A DNA stretch of 64,000 nucleotides from positions 9,672,001-9,736,000 of the forward strand of contig OY294049.1 in the NCBI GenBank assembly GCA_958510825.1, in the 5' to 3' direction. The notes below the pieces were generated by a model, which saw only the letters and a list, made by a program, of their open reading frames with translations, had not been told where the DNA came from and made no database searches. A program made the translations under genes and the position numbers. Shown here one piece after another: positions 10,694 through 22,657 of the stretch. Each line of letters opens with the position of its first letter. The stretch's first letter is position 1. The DNA comes from Brachypterus glaber (taxonomy: Eukaryota > Arthropoda > Insecta > Coleoptera > Kateretidae).

Positions 10694-12141
10694 AATTATT
10701 AAGCGTGTGTACCAAGCCATAGAAATTGAATAAAATTACACTGACTGTCTCAGCCTTATAGACCTACTAGTCATTACTTAGGTAATTGGTATTACCTTGG
10801 GTAATCTTTTAAAATATCTAGGTTCTAGTATTTTTTTAAATAGTTGCTCTAGTGGAAAATAATTTTAGAGCGACGAAAACGTTAGATGAATGTTAGATGT
10901 CTAACGTTAGGGTATAACGTTTACTTACCCTAGGTTTCTAATGTCACAAACTGGGACATTTATACATCAAAAAAACGTAAAAAAAACAATTTACTTACGT
11001 AAAGATTCTACTAGGGTAGTTTGTACAATAAGTACAAAAAGTAATCTCACGCTATTTATAAGGAAGAATTGGTAAAATGAGCAAATACTATTTAATACAA
11101 TACAATTCTTTGGCAGCCAACATATTACAATGTTAAATTATTTTTAATTCCTAAGGCTTTAAGTAAAAACGCGTCTTCAAAAATAACAATAAATAACTAA
11201 ATAATGAAAGTCTCATTTTTTCAGTTCAGTTTTTAAATAAATTAAAAAAAATATATAATAGAGTATTGAGACCAACTAATTCAAAATGGAATCATATAAT
11301 TTGTTAAAAAATACAGTGTGATGTTATACGTTGATAACGGTTTTCGAATATTTTTTGCAATGACATTTGAACGCCTTAACCCAGGGACTTTAAATTTGGT
11401 ATTAATTAATTTCCTTGCTATATATGAAATATTTAGTATTTTTTTTCAAAAGTTATTCCAAAAAATACGGAATATTGCTGTTTTACTTCTGTTTGGCTAA
11501 TTTTGGCCTCATATAATCAGGTCATCTCTATTATATATATATATAAAAAAAACGTTTTCCAATATCTACATAATATAGGCATCGAGATATCGTGTCTAAA
11601 GCATTGAGGTAGATAGACCTGAATGGTCTAAAGACAGATAAACCAACCGACTATGGTCCAAAATTTAAATAAAGCTTGACAAAAGTCTGAAACCTTTAGA
11701 ATTATTTTATGGCATCTGGACCATGATGGAAAAAAGAAATAAAAAATCGTGGAGAAAAAAAAACTAAAAATAACAACAATTATTATTATTTTTGACCCCC
11801 TAATTACGTTGTTATTACAATGTAACATTTTAAGAATTAAATATAAATTTTATGATTTAACTTTTGCTAAACAGCGAAATACAGCTGGTTTTTCTTTCAT
11901 TATGTAAAACCAAGATGGCTGGAGTTATAAATAACTCCAGCCATCTTGTGTAAAACTAACCGTTGCCTACACTTTGAAATTTTGCGCATCTGCACCTACT
12001 TGATACCCTTGCTTTTTTTTCGGATCTAGCAGCTATTTTTGAGAATAAAATTACTTTTAATTCTAGAGGTATTTATTTACCTGGGGCTCGCAAAATTAGA
12101 ATTTTAAAAAAGTAATTAAAGTAAGTAAATACTTGAAACTA
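10694..12141. other. A+T-rich stretch with one short perfect hairpin, no gene seen
   Basis: A 36-bp hairpin at 11912-11947 has 17-bp arms (AAGATGGCTGGAGTTAT). Around 10880-10930 there are CTAACGTTAG motifs related to 35900-36120. Confidence 0.5.
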
Positions 12142-12351
12142 TGTACCGTGCGATTATAAAGTGCCGAACACTTTTTAATGCAAAACTGGCATTAGCGATG
12201 AGTAAAATGCAAGAAAGCTGTGTGCGTTTTTCTGGCCACCGAGCTGTTGTACGTAGCAATCACATGGGCTTGTCGCGCACAACTCTAAGGCGTAGCTTCA
12301 AACGAAGAGTATTTTCTTTTCATGCTGTTCGGCACTTTTTAATCGCACTGT
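12142..12351. repeat. Inverted-repeat element, 210 bp
   Basis: GTACCGTGCGATTATAAAGT with GCCGAACA at the left is mirrored by TGTTCGGCAC and TTTTTAATCGCACTGTA at the right. The interior is GC-richer than its surroundings. The open frame across it is not convincing. Confidence 0.6.
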
Positions 12352-12571
12352 ATTTAGTAATCGGTCTACCATTTCGACGCTCTTATTACACTTAAAAAAA
12401 AAGAATTTTTAAAAAACGTGATTTAAAAAACGTTAATTAGTTCAAAATAAGAAATTTTTATTGAAAAAATAATATTGCTGAAACTTTTTCAAATTTTTAT
12501 CCCCTATATTTCACTCGCTGGTAAGGATTTTTTTGCTATTTTCCCATGATGTCCTACTTCAGGTCCAAGTT

Positions 12572-12606
12572 CTTAGAGTTATAGGGCATCTACCTATAAC
12601 TCTAAG
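12572..12606. repeat. Short hairpin
   Basis: CTTAGAGTTATAG and CTATAACTCTAAG flank a 9-base loop. Confidence 0.7.
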
Positions 12607-13327
12607 TTTCAGACTTACGTCCAGCTAAATTTGAATTAGGGCCCAAAGTGCTTCGTTATAAGCGTATTCTTTTACTGTAGATTTCATAACATCGATCTCG
12701 TAATCAAACAAAGTATTGATAACAAATTTTATACTTCCATTTGTCATCTAAGTTGATTTTGCTAGGAACAATAAGCATTTTCGATTCAGGGATCCATCTC
12801 AATCAGTCCACCATTTTTTCAGCGCCACCATTGTTATTTTTAATATTTTACCCTCACCTTGCTGCCCAAAAATTTGCTAAACATTTCAAGTTTAAATCTG
12901 TATATTTCTGCAACAATTTTTTCGATAGATTTGACAAGCTGTGCCTAAAAGAACATAAAAACATAAAAATATTTATAGTTAATATTATTATTTACATATT
13001 ATGCAATTGATTTGATAGCAATTATTTAAACGATTATAAATAATTACACTGTTCTACAATTTTTTTTTATTTGCCGGGGAGCTTTTAGTTGCCTCTGGCT
13101 ATATTTGATGAGCTGATTTCGGAACCTTTTTCCGTTTTTCTCGATCATCTCGTTTTTTTGAGATATAGTTTTTTTTGCCTTTAGTTGTAGTAAAAAAAAA
13201 TAATTTAGGTCTAATTATTTTTCTTTGCCATGGATTGATTCTCTATTAGTGGGGCTCTAAGCCAAAAAAGCGGATTTAAAATATCTTTGTTTGTTTGTTT
13301 TTAATAGGCTTCTAGATTCAAAAATAG

Positions 13328-13462
13328 TATATTATTTACCAAGTGAGAGAAGTTTAACATTTTTGACCTGCGTCAAATTGCGGGATGAGCGCGCTAGCGC
13401 GAAGCCCGCAAGACGCGGTCTAAAATGTTAAATCTTCACTCACGTGGAAAATATAGTATTTT
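13328..13462. repeat. GC-rich palindrome centred on GCGCGCTAGCGCG
   Basis: Arms contain AAGTTTAACATTTTTGACC and GGTCTAAAATGTTAAATCTT around a GC core, a sharp contrast with the A/T surroundings. Confidence 0.7.
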
Positions 13463-14267
13463 TTTCACTACCAGTACAATTAATTAGCTATTTATTTATT
13501 TATTTTACTAAAATTTAATGAAAAAGCTTATAAATTTAAAATATCACGCTGGCCGTTCGCGGCCATTAAAAAAACAAATGAATAACTTGACATTTCTGGC
13601 AGAAATTTTCTGGTGATCTGCTAAAATTATTAAGTTAGAAAGTGTTTCCGTGTTAAGTTTGATAAAATATATAAAAATGGAAAGTGAAATGCAAAGTAAT
13701 GATTCTGGTACTCCCCCAGAAATAAGGGGACAGGTGAAAACTGTGAGGGAGAAAAAAGCCCCAAAAATCAATATATGGGGGTTGTACCTCTAGTAATCTA
13801 TGATCCTTACGGTAATATATGGGTTGTATAATCTATGGTTGAATATGATGGAGCAATGGTTTTCACTTTTGGAAGTGTTTTTTGTAAAACATGTTTTATA
13901 GGTACTAATTTAGTTAATATTTTTTAATTTATCATGCAATAAATAAATTTGGTGCCTAAAGACAATTGTAAATAGCAATGTAATTTAATAATTAAGTGAA
14001 ACATCAGATGCCAAAACAGCTGAATAAAAATTCATTATTAACCTTGGTGCAATTTTATTATTTTTAGAACCTCTAACGTCATAGGTAGAGAACTAATATT
14101 TCTACCAATGAAAAGAACAGTAATAAAGATGTGGTTTTAGGCTGGTGGTGAAAAAAAGAATTTTCGCATTTTTTCGACATAACTTTCTAGAAAGTTTATA
14201 TAAATATCAAAGATACGACTTTAATTTTTATGTACAATACTAACACAAATGTGCGGTTTATAAAAAC

Positions 14268-14562
14268 AAAAAAAGTTTTAGATTTAATCCAATGACGGAG
14301 AGTTTACTGGGGGTTAAAAACAAATATTTTAAAATATTTATTTTTTATTTTTTGGAGAGCAACACAATAAATTAAATTTATTATGGAAAAACACAAAACG
14401 AAAAATTAAAAAATAAAAGTAAAAAAGCTTTTTCTCGTTGCTTTAAAACCAAATAACATTTAATAAACATTAAATAAACATTAAATAATTCAAAATATTG
14501 TTGTTCTGCTTTCCAAAACTCCCCGTAAAATCTCCGTTACTGGATTCAATATAAAACTTTTA
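14268..14562. repeat. Inverted-repeat element, about 295 bp
   Basis: AAAGTTTTAGATTTAATCCA with ATGACGGAGA is mirrored by TCTCCGTTACTGGATTC and AATATAAAACTTTT. Confidence 0.65.
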
Positions 14563-14583
14563 ATTTTTACAAATCTCACATGT

Positions 14584-15139
14584 GAAGGGGTCAGGGGAAA
14601 AACGATCATAGTCCATTTTTGTCGAAAATTCGTTATATACACCATCTTGTAGTTCGCGACCCAAGCTTTCAGGTGACTATGTCGGTTTTAAGCAAAAACA
14701 ATTACAGTCGCTGTAACGAATTTAAATAGAAACGATATACAGCGTAAGAACGGTCAGAGTCCGAGCGATACCATAAAAAACAATTAAAGTCCATAGTTTC
14801 GCATCGGTAACTAAGGAATCGTATTTTTGATTGTAAATGATAAAAAGCCTGTTGGGCTGCTTTATAACATAAAAAAACGATCAGAGTCCTGGACTGTGAT
14901 CGATTTTATAAAGTCATATGTGTAGTTCTGTTGCATCTTTCGCTTTGAACCTCAAAGGTAATGTTAAAAACCTTGGTAGGTAATATTATTTTGCTGTGAA
15001 ATAAGTATGTGACGAGATGAAACAATAATTGACGTTACTTTGCAACTGTAATCATACAATATGAGTCTGTAAACCTTAATTTCGCTATTCTGTGAAAAGT
15101 AATTTTTGTGACTCTGATCGTTTTTCCCCTGACCCCTTC
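14584..15139. mobile_element. MITE with 33-bp inverted ends
   Basis: Ends GAAGGGGTCAGGGGAAAAAC and GTTTTTCCCCTGACCCCTTC style inverse, with a possible 4-bp ATGT duplication outside. The phrase CAGAGTCC next to a CGAT run recurs in the interior. Confidence 0.7.
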
Positions 15140-15148
15140 ATGTGTGTT

Positions 15149-15310
15149 TAACCCCTTCTGCTCCAGCCGGTTTTTCAAGGTACAGGACCCCACACCAGAT
15201 TAAAATGTATATGAAAAATCCCTTAAACAATTGTCCAACTGTGGATATTATGGTAAATTTTGCTATACCTACAAATATCCATACGTGGCTAGAATGGAGC
15301 GGAAGGGGTT
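15149..15310. mobile_element. Small MITE
   Basis: Ends AACCCCTTCTGCTCCAGCC and GGCTAGAATGGAGCGGAAGG plus GGTT are imperfect inverse copies. Confidence 0.6.
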
Positions 15311-15398
15311 AACAATAGGGACACTAGATCTAGGTCTTAAGTTACCAAGGCGACAGATCTTGCTAATTTAAGACCTAGATCTAGTGTCCCTAGTTAAC
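15309..15398. repeat. Palindrome, 90 bp
   Basis: GGGACACTAGATCTAGGTCT and AGACCTAGATCTAGTGTCCC are exact inverse copies, extended by GTTAAC at both ends. Confidence 0.8.
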
Positions 15399-15759
15399 AG
15401 TAGTATTGCCTATCAAAATCAAAGCCTTATCTTTAATATTTATATAAAACTTTCATGAAAATATAGCGAAAAAATACGAAAAAATGTTATTTTTTGAATT
15501 TAGAAGCCTATAAAAAACAAACGAATAAAGATATTTGAAATCTGATTTTTTTTGGCTTGGAGCCCTATTAATAGAGAAAGATCTAATCCACCGCAAAATA
15601 ATATTTTATTGAACTTTAATTATTTTCTTTACTACAACTATAAGCAAAAAAAAAACCACTGCGCGTTAATCTCGAAAGTAAGACCTGATCGTGAAAAACG
15701 AAGAAAGCTTCCGAAATCAGCACATCAAATATAGCCAGACGCAACTTAAATGGTATCGG

Positions 15760-17099
15760 CAAATTTTTGAGTGTTAACCAGTGTTATTAGTCACAAATAT
15801 AGCACATAGAGAAATCCCCATTCAAATTGGCCAGTTCTTTTAACTATAATATTAATATTATTGTTATATTAAGTGAAAATACATAAATAATAAAGATCTT
15901 TTATTTTTTAAAACATAAATCAAACGGTGCATTGCGTATACTGTTCACGTCAAAATTATCTATGAAGTATATTTTGTTTTTTGGTCCGGGCTAAAATCGA
16001 GGGACGATACGACACCAAAATTCTCCAAGCGAGTTTTATACTCTATGGCCCATGGCATTGGGGGAAGTTTTTTTAATGAAAAAGGGGGTCATGTGTTACA
16101 TCATTTTAAAGCAAATCAAATTTTCTATTAGTCTATATATTTTTTATTTTTTTTAAACATTTTTTTAAGGTTTTGATTTTTCAATTTTTTGTGCTTAAAA
16201 TGCGATTTTTTAAGATATTTTTTTGTAAATTTTTATTTATATTAATTAAAATTAGTTTAAAAGTATAATTTACGTTTTTTCATCATGGAATTAGTAATTT
16301 TTAAAAAATTGTTTGTTTTTTTTTAGAGAAATTTTGATGAAAATAACCATTTTCAACTCTGTTTTAAACGCAAAAAAGATGCTTGAAAAATAAAAAAATA
16401 TATATAGTTAGAGAATTTTATAAGCTTTAAAATGATGTATCACACGACCCCCTTTACATTTAAAAAAATGTCCCCCATGCCCCCCTGTCCACATTTTAAG
16501 AGCTGAAAATATTAAATATATACAAAAAAATAATTGTTGTCTCATATAAGTGTTCCAAAGAAGTCGATATCTCGACACGTTCAAAAGTTAAGAGAGGGGA
16601 GTGACTTTTGGACCACTCTGTATAAAATACAGTGGACTAACTGGGCCTAACAAATTATCAAATTGAACTTAATTATTTCTGTATATGTAATATACTTATT
16701 TTTAAATTTTCTAACAATAAAAATTATACATACTTTTGATCTGGGAAGCCCCAAAGCGACCTCCCGATATTTTCAGTTATGTGACATAACTTATGTCACT
16801 GTTAAAATGGTTATAATTTATTTTATAATTACTGACATTGAAATGAAAAGGTACTTTGGGTTTCTTAATGCGTTTGTAACTTGTTTTACTCAAATTAAGT
16901 ATATTTACTAAAAAAAGAAAACAAAATGGATACTACTCATTTAATCTCCAAAATACCTGTAATATTTTTTATTCAACACCTTATTATAAGCACCTTGTTT
17001 ACTATAGGGTAGTGATTATTCCTTTTATCATAATAAGATTTATTATATTTCTTTTATAGGTTTTTAGCAAATTAAACAGGTGTTGCATAAATCATTTTA
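15760..17099. other. Repeat-derived A+T-rich DNA downstream of the chemosensory gene
   Basis: About 16020-16625 is a diverged copy of the foldback element at 18614-19342 (shared GTGACTTTTGGACC...CTCTGTAT end). No gene is recognised. Confidence 0.5.
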
Positions 17100-17255
17100 C
17101 GTCGGGTCACTCGATCAGTTGCTGCTTTGTCTAGTATTTTGGTGGTTAGCCCTTTTGTTTCTGGTAGTTTTCGCCTGAAAGACAAAACCAACCAACCACC
17201 AAAACACACTAACACACAAAGTAGACAAAGCAACAACCGATCGAGTGACCCTAAT
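17100..17255. repeat. Inverted repeat in the 3' flank of the chemosensory gene
   Basis: GGGTCACTCGATCAGTTGCT and AACCGATCGAGTGACCC with AGCAAC are mirrored around a GGTTGG/CCAACC-rich centre. If the CSP transcript extends this far, the hairpin would be in its 3' UTR. Confidence 0.65.
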
Positions 17256-17361
17256 TTTACCGGGCGCGTGAATGGAGTGATATAATCCATTTAAAAATTA
17301 CCCCACTAAGTCCTTGCCGGCCTCGTGGCCACGCGTGGGTCAGTTTTCTCGTGGGTAATAT

Positions 17362-18122
17362 CTAATACCGTTTGGGTGTAACTACATTTTGAACACCTTG
17401 TAAAACTCTTTCAGTCAATTGTACCCCAGAATCTATGACCCGAATTCCTAAATCCCCAATTCTCCGCACTATACCACCAACCAGATTAGTACCATAACTC
17501 ACCGTAGCCTGCAAATTAGTACCAACAACAACGGTAGGTCGCTGTTGCGTTGTTGGCCCAAAATTGTTAATAATATTAGTACTTGTGCTTGTTCGCGGTT
17601 TAGTAGTACTTGGAACCGCCGCTTTAGGTGTGGTAGTACTGGGGTTAGAAGTAGTGCTGGTAGTAACAAACGGTTTAAAGCTGGAACTACTAGGTTTTGA
17701 GGTTGTAATAACCGGTACTATTGGTTTTATGGTAGTACTAGTTGTAGTTACAGGATTTGATGTGAAAGGTTTAGGAGTAGTACTGAATAGTTTTTTAGGA
17801 GTCGTCTTTTCAGGAGATCGTTTATCGTCATCTCCAAAACGGTTAAAAATTGCTGGCACTTTACTGGTTGAAGTCTGTGGTACTGTATTAGTTGCAGTCG
17901 TTGGTATGACACTGGTTGAAGAGGCTGGAACTCCTTGGGATCTTTTGTCGTACGTTGAGATAAATTTGTTTACGTATATGCCATTAGGATCCCATAATGC
18001 TTCCAGCTGCGCCCATACTTTTGGATATTCCTTTCTGAGTCGTTTGACTGAGCGTAGGGTTGCCACTTTTTGTTTTTCAGTGCATTTTTCGCAGTTGGTT
18101 TGAAGAGCGTCTGGCAGAATTC
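17362..18122 (-). CDS. Chemosensory protein (OS-D/CSP family), exon 2 with long Ser/Thr/Pro-rich tail
   Basis: After the acceptor CATTACAG (18130-18123) the exon completes an Arg codon split A|GA with exon 1 and reads ILPDALQTNCEKC. This puts cysteines at 88 and 91 and makes the full family signature CX6CX18CX2C. The OS-D domain ends near residue 138 (WDPNGIYVNKF, then DKR). Residues about 139-290 are a low-complexity tail rich in Ser, Thr, Pro and Val with many TTS and TTT runs, like O-glycosylated linkers. The last 40 residues are again ordered-looking and amphipathic (VGGIVRRIGDLGIRVIDSG). The spliced protein is 330 residues, whereas typical CSPs are 100-130; longer CSPs with extended C-termini are known in some insects. 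The stop is TAG at 17364-17362. An AATAAA lies on the minus strand at about 17044. The open frame on the opposite strand (17564-18103) is a shadow of the Thr/Pro codons. Confidence 0.9.
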
Positions 18123-18187
18123 CTGTAATGTAGTAAAAATAATGAATTATTAGAAGTAAAAACAATCCGTGAATATATGTATGAATA

Positions 18188-18612
18188 TACTATTCACAGT
18201 AAATGGTATATTACATTTCCCCAAATATTTAAAAAAAAACAAAATTTCGAAAAAAAAATCTAAAATTTTCATTTTTTTTGCGAAAAACGAAAAAATTGAT
18301 TTTTTAATTTTTTTTTTAAGTTTAACTCCCCATAATTTTTTTGTTTTTGGCGGGATTACTTTGAAAACCAATAAGGATCTTCCCCTCATAGAACTTGATT
18401 TTTCCTGAAAATTTGAGAATCGACTATCCGTTCTTGAGTTATCTGGTCCACAAAAAACGTGACATCGGATGTTCAGACGGGCAAAAATAAAAGTTTCTTA
18501 TTTTTTCATGAAACACATTTGTATCCAAGAATTTTTTTCTCTAGGACGTTTTTTGGCGAGTTTGGAAAATTCGAAACTACCGTATATTATTCTAGCGTAG
18601 GCGCTGTGAATT
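18188..18612. mobile_element. MITE of the CTATTCACAG...CTGTGAAT family, short copy
   Basis: It shares its ends and interior (GAAACTACCG, TATTATTCTAGCG) with 24240-25134. It starts about 65 bp inside the chemosensory gene intron. Confidence 0.65.
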
Positions 18613-18613
18613 G

Positions 18614-19342
18614 TACAGTGCGGTAAAAAAGTCACCCCCCCCCTTTTAACTTTTGAACGAGTTGAGATATCGACTTCAAATTTAGAACTCTTAAATAAGA
18701 CAACTTAAACTATCTTTTAGCATAAATTTGATATTTTCAGCTCTTAAAATGTGGGCAGGGTGGCATGGGGGACATTTTTTTAAATAGAAAGGGGGGTCGT
18801 GTGACACATTATTTTAAAGCTTATAAAATTCTCTATTTAAACTAACATTTTTAAATTTTTAAAAAATGTTTTTTTAAGGTTTTGATTTTTCAATTTTTTG
18901 TGCTAAAACATTCGATTTTTTAAGTTTTTTTTTATAAATTTTTATTTATGTCACCTAAAATTAGTTTAAAAGTATAATTAACATTTTTTTATGATGAAAC
19001 TAGGCATTTTTAAAAAATTATTTGTTTTTTTTTTTTAGAGGAATTTTGACATTAATACCCATTTTCAACCCCATTTTATACCAAATTTTTTTTTTTTAAT
19101 TTAAAAATATGGAGTTAAATGGAGAATTTTATAAGCTTTAAAATGATATATTACACGACCCCCCTTTTCATTTAAAAAAATGTGGCCCAATGCCCCCCTG
19201 CCCACATTTTAAGAGCTAAAAGTATTAAATATATGTTAAAACATAGTTTAAGTTGTCTTATTAAAAAGTTCCAAATTTGAAGATATCTCAACTGGTTCAA
19301 AAGTTAAGAGGGGGGGGGGGTGACTTTTGGACCGCTCTGTAT
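18614..19342. mobile_element. 730-bp foldback element
   Basis: Ends ACAGTGCGGTAAAAAAGTCA and TGACTTTTGGACCGCTCTGT are inverse copies. The arms share GCTCTTAAAATGTGGGCAGG. A diverged partial copy is at 16020-16625. Confidence 0.75.
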
Positions 19343-19611
19343 AATAAGATCATTGTGCTAATTAAGTTAGCTCAGTAATTGATGAACTCAGTTTATAAGT
19401 TAATCAGTTAATCTTTATTTTTCCCAAGAATGACGTTGTTTTGAAATTACTGTTACTACTATATTTTTCTTATTTTTATGCGCTTAATCCGAATTTGACA
19501 GTGGAAAAGCTTGCTGACCACAAAACTTTTTCGAAAAACTGAAAAAAAAAATACTGGATGAATTGACTCGAGATCTTAAAAGTTATCTGGCACCTAAACT
19601 GTTGACTTTTC

Positions 19612-21438
19612 ACGGTTCGCAAAAAATGTGAAATAAAATAAAAAATTGCCCAAGAACTTTGAAAATAATATTTGATTCCTGGCCGTTTCCTTAAATAGGA
19701 AAAGCAAAAATTAAAAAAATTCAACGACAAAATTTTTTTTATCGCACTTTTTTGTTTTGAGTATTATAAAATAGATACGCGCTGATTTATAATTTTCCCA
19801 ATTCACCAATATTTGCTACAGTTTACTTTTTTCTGCTTAAACTTTTTACCTGTAACTCAAAAATTTAATTTTAAATAATATCTAACAAATAGAACCCCCT
19901 TGGGGGGCCTTAAAGAGGACGAAAGCCTAAATTTTTAAATTTAGTATATTAAATTTTTTTTTTTAAATAGGTGGTTTGGGGGCCTCGAGCCAATTTTCAG
20001 TTTTTTTTTAGAATTTTAATGTACAAAAAATATTATAATATTATAAATATTTTCTAGATATTGTAAAAGAGTGTTTAAAATGTCGGTTTGGGGGTTAATT
20101 ATTATATGAAACATGAAACAGTGTTAGGTATAAACTACCTTCAAAAGGAGGTCCCTGTATCACTATAATAAATACAAATAATATTTAATAATTAATATTT
20201 AATAGTAATTATATATGAAAAATTTAAAAATTCAATAATATTTTATAACAACTCTCATATATAATTACTATTAAATATTAATTATTATTTTTTTAATGCT
20301 ATAGTTTATCATATAGTTTGCGTTAAATTTTCATTATGTTTATTTACCCAGCTTTAGAAAATAAAATATTTTTGCTTTTATATTTCAATTTTGTTTAATA
20401 CAAACTATAATTTCCACTCATTATTTTACTTTGCTTTTAATTTATTGACTTTCCTCTGGAATTAAAAAATCCCTTAAAAAAAATTGATTTGTAAAGTAAG
20501 TTTTAAAATGTTTTTTCTTTTTCTTCCGATCGTCTGATATTGAATTGAATTGAGTTTATTTTTAATGTACATAATTATGTATGTATAATTATTAGATATA
20601 GTAAGTCTCTTATAACCCTATTGAAAATGACGGGTCTGCGCGGGTATAAAAGTTGCATAGACCGGACTTGAGCGGGTGAATTTTATCCGCTCAAGTCCGG
20701 TTTATGCACCATTTATACTCGCCCAGATCCGTCATTTTCAGCAGGGAAGAGACTTCTTTAACAACTTTTAGGGGAAATATAAACCAAATTTGGCACGTAC
20801 GCGTACATAATAATATTATTATAATATATCTTTTTTATATTAATATAATAATAATAATATATAATATATAATAATATATATTATATATTATATAATAATT
20901 AACCCCCAAACCGATATTTTAAACACTCTTTTACAATATCTAGAAAATATTTATAATATAACATTTTTTGTACATTAAAATTCTAAAAAAAAATCTGAAA
21001 ATTGGCTCGAGACCCCCAAACCCCCTATTTAAAAAAAAAATATTTAATATACTACTAGAATAGCTTATATTGGTATATAAATAGAGCATACAAGATAAAC
21101 CCAGTAAAATTTAAAAATTTAGGCATTCGTCCTCCTTAAGGCCCCCCAAGGGGGTCCTATTTGTTAGATATTATTTAAAATTAAATTTTTGAGTTACAGG
21201 TAAAAAGTTTAAGCAGAAAAAAGTAAACTGTAGCAAATATTGGTGAATTGGGAAAATTTTAAATCAGCGTTTATCTATTTTATAATACTCAAAACAAAAA
21301 AGTGCGATAAAAAAAAATTTGTCGTTGAAATTTTTTAATTTTTGCTTTTCCTATTTAAGGAAAGGGCCAGGAATCAAATTTTATTTTCAAAGTTCTTGGG
21401 CAATTTTTTATTTTATTTGACCTTTTTTGCGAACCGTG
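19612..21438. repeat. Large foldback (arms about 500 bp) with a nested palindrome
   Basis: The left arm 19612-20106 is the inverse of 20895-21438; both carry CTTGGGGGGCC/GGCCCCCCAAG and the same poly-T tracts. The centre holds a 90-bp inverted repeat around 20190-20290 and the element at 20602-20757. Confidence 0.8.
20602..20757. mobile_element. Palindromic MITE nested in the large foldback
   Basis: AAGTCTCTTATAACCCTATT and the inverse of GCAGGGAAGAGACTT form the ends. The core ACCGGACTTGAGCGG is mirrored by CCGCTCAAGTCCGGT. It is GC-richer than the host element. Confidence 0.75.
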
Positions 21439-21867
21439 TTTTGGGAGTTGTGCCCGAAAATACTTTTGATCAGGAAGTCGAGAACTACAATTATTATAAA
21501 TGAAAAATAAAGTTTAGTGCCTTATAGATGGCAAACTATTTAAAACTATTTAATACAGAAATATTTATATTTAATAAGTATTTTTAATATTTTCAACAAT
21601 CGTTTCGAAAGCCACCATAACAATATATGCCACTGATGATCACAAAAAAGCGTGAAATAGCAGCTATGTGTCATTTTGTTTGGGGATTTTCTCATTGATT
21701 GATTATTATTAGTCGGAAGTTATTATCATATACAATTGTACTTTAATTAATCCGTCCAAATATTAAAGTACGCGAGTTTAAAACAGTATTTCAAGTCTCC
21801 CAAATAGGAGGGTGACTTGAAACACTCCATTTTTGACATTGTTGTTATTTTCAATTGTTTTACGTAC

Positions 21868-22107
21868 CGTCAACTGGGGTGACTTCGGACGGTGTGGGTG
21901 ACTTCGGACACCTTTTCGCAAAATCCTTTGAACCAAAGCACGTGTGTACAAGTTGTGGGGTTATGTGCACAAGTTTTGGGGTTAAATCTACAATTTGTGC
22001 ACACAACTCCATAACTTGTACACACGTGCTTTGGTTTAGAGGGTTTTGCGTGTGTCCGAAGTCACCCACACCGTCCGAAGTCACCCACACCGTCCGAAGT
22101 CACAGAC
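21868..22107. mobile_element. Palindromic element with tandem GTGACTTCGGACGGTGTGG units
   Basis: It starts ACCGTCAACTGGGGTGACTT, as does the 90-bp element at 46800-46889. The unit GACTTCGGACGGTGTGGGT is repeated at the left end and, inverted, two to three times at the right end. The middle pairs AAAGCACGTGTGTACAAGTT with its inverse. Confidence 0.7.
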
Positions 22108-22256
22108 AGTAATTTGGCATATTTTCATAATTTTTATTTTTATATCGCTTCGCAAACTTTTTTTATTGATCAAAGAATTCTAAAATCGTAGTCAAGTCAC
22201 TAAAAACCACGGTATTTAAAATACTAAACTAGATGAAATGCTGCAAGTACCCTGTC

Positions 22257-22657
22257 AAACATCGGCACTATTGTACACTAGAGCCATCTAGTGCAAATTT
22301 CAAACTAGGTGTTTTGTTTGATTTTAAATTCTGTATCTTTAAAACATTATATTCTAGCAAAAAACTGTATATAACATTTTTTATAGGGCTTAAAAAGAGC
22401 TTTTATTTAAAATATAATTTTTTGAAATCGGGTTATAAAAAAACTATTACTGCTTTAAACGCCAATATCTCGAAAACAATGTGTTTTAGGAAAACGTTGT
22501 TTATAACATTTTTTGACCAATTTAAAATTATCTTTTATATAAGTGCTAAATTAACCAAATACAATAATAATTGCCTTAATTATAAACAAAAAACGCTAAA
22601 AATAGGAGTTTTACCCTATTTTTACCCCCTTACCCCCAATCACTAAGTGCCGATGTA
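22257..22657. mobile_element. MITE of the ACATCGGCACT family
   Basis: Ends ACATCGGCACTA and TAAGTGCCGATGT are inverse copies. The interior matches 2530-2840. Confidence 0.65.

Larger units (their letters stand above)
13085..15750. repeat. Composite foldback: inverted arms around 2.1 kb of nested repeats
   Basis: The left arm (about 13090-13330, with GGCTATATTTGATGAGCTGA) is the inverse of the right arm (about 15490-15745, ending TCAGCACATCAAATATAGCC). Between the arms lie a GC-rich palindrome (13328-13462) and elements at 14268-14562, 14584-15139, 15150-15310 and 15309-15398. Confidence 0.7.

Noticed and set aside
12141..12395. 84-codon open frame
   Set aside because: It spans an inverted-repeat element and has no domain or splice support.
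17564..18103. Long Val/Leu-rich open frame opposite CSP exon 2
   Set aside because: It is the antisense shadow of the Ser/Thr/Pro codons of the real exon.
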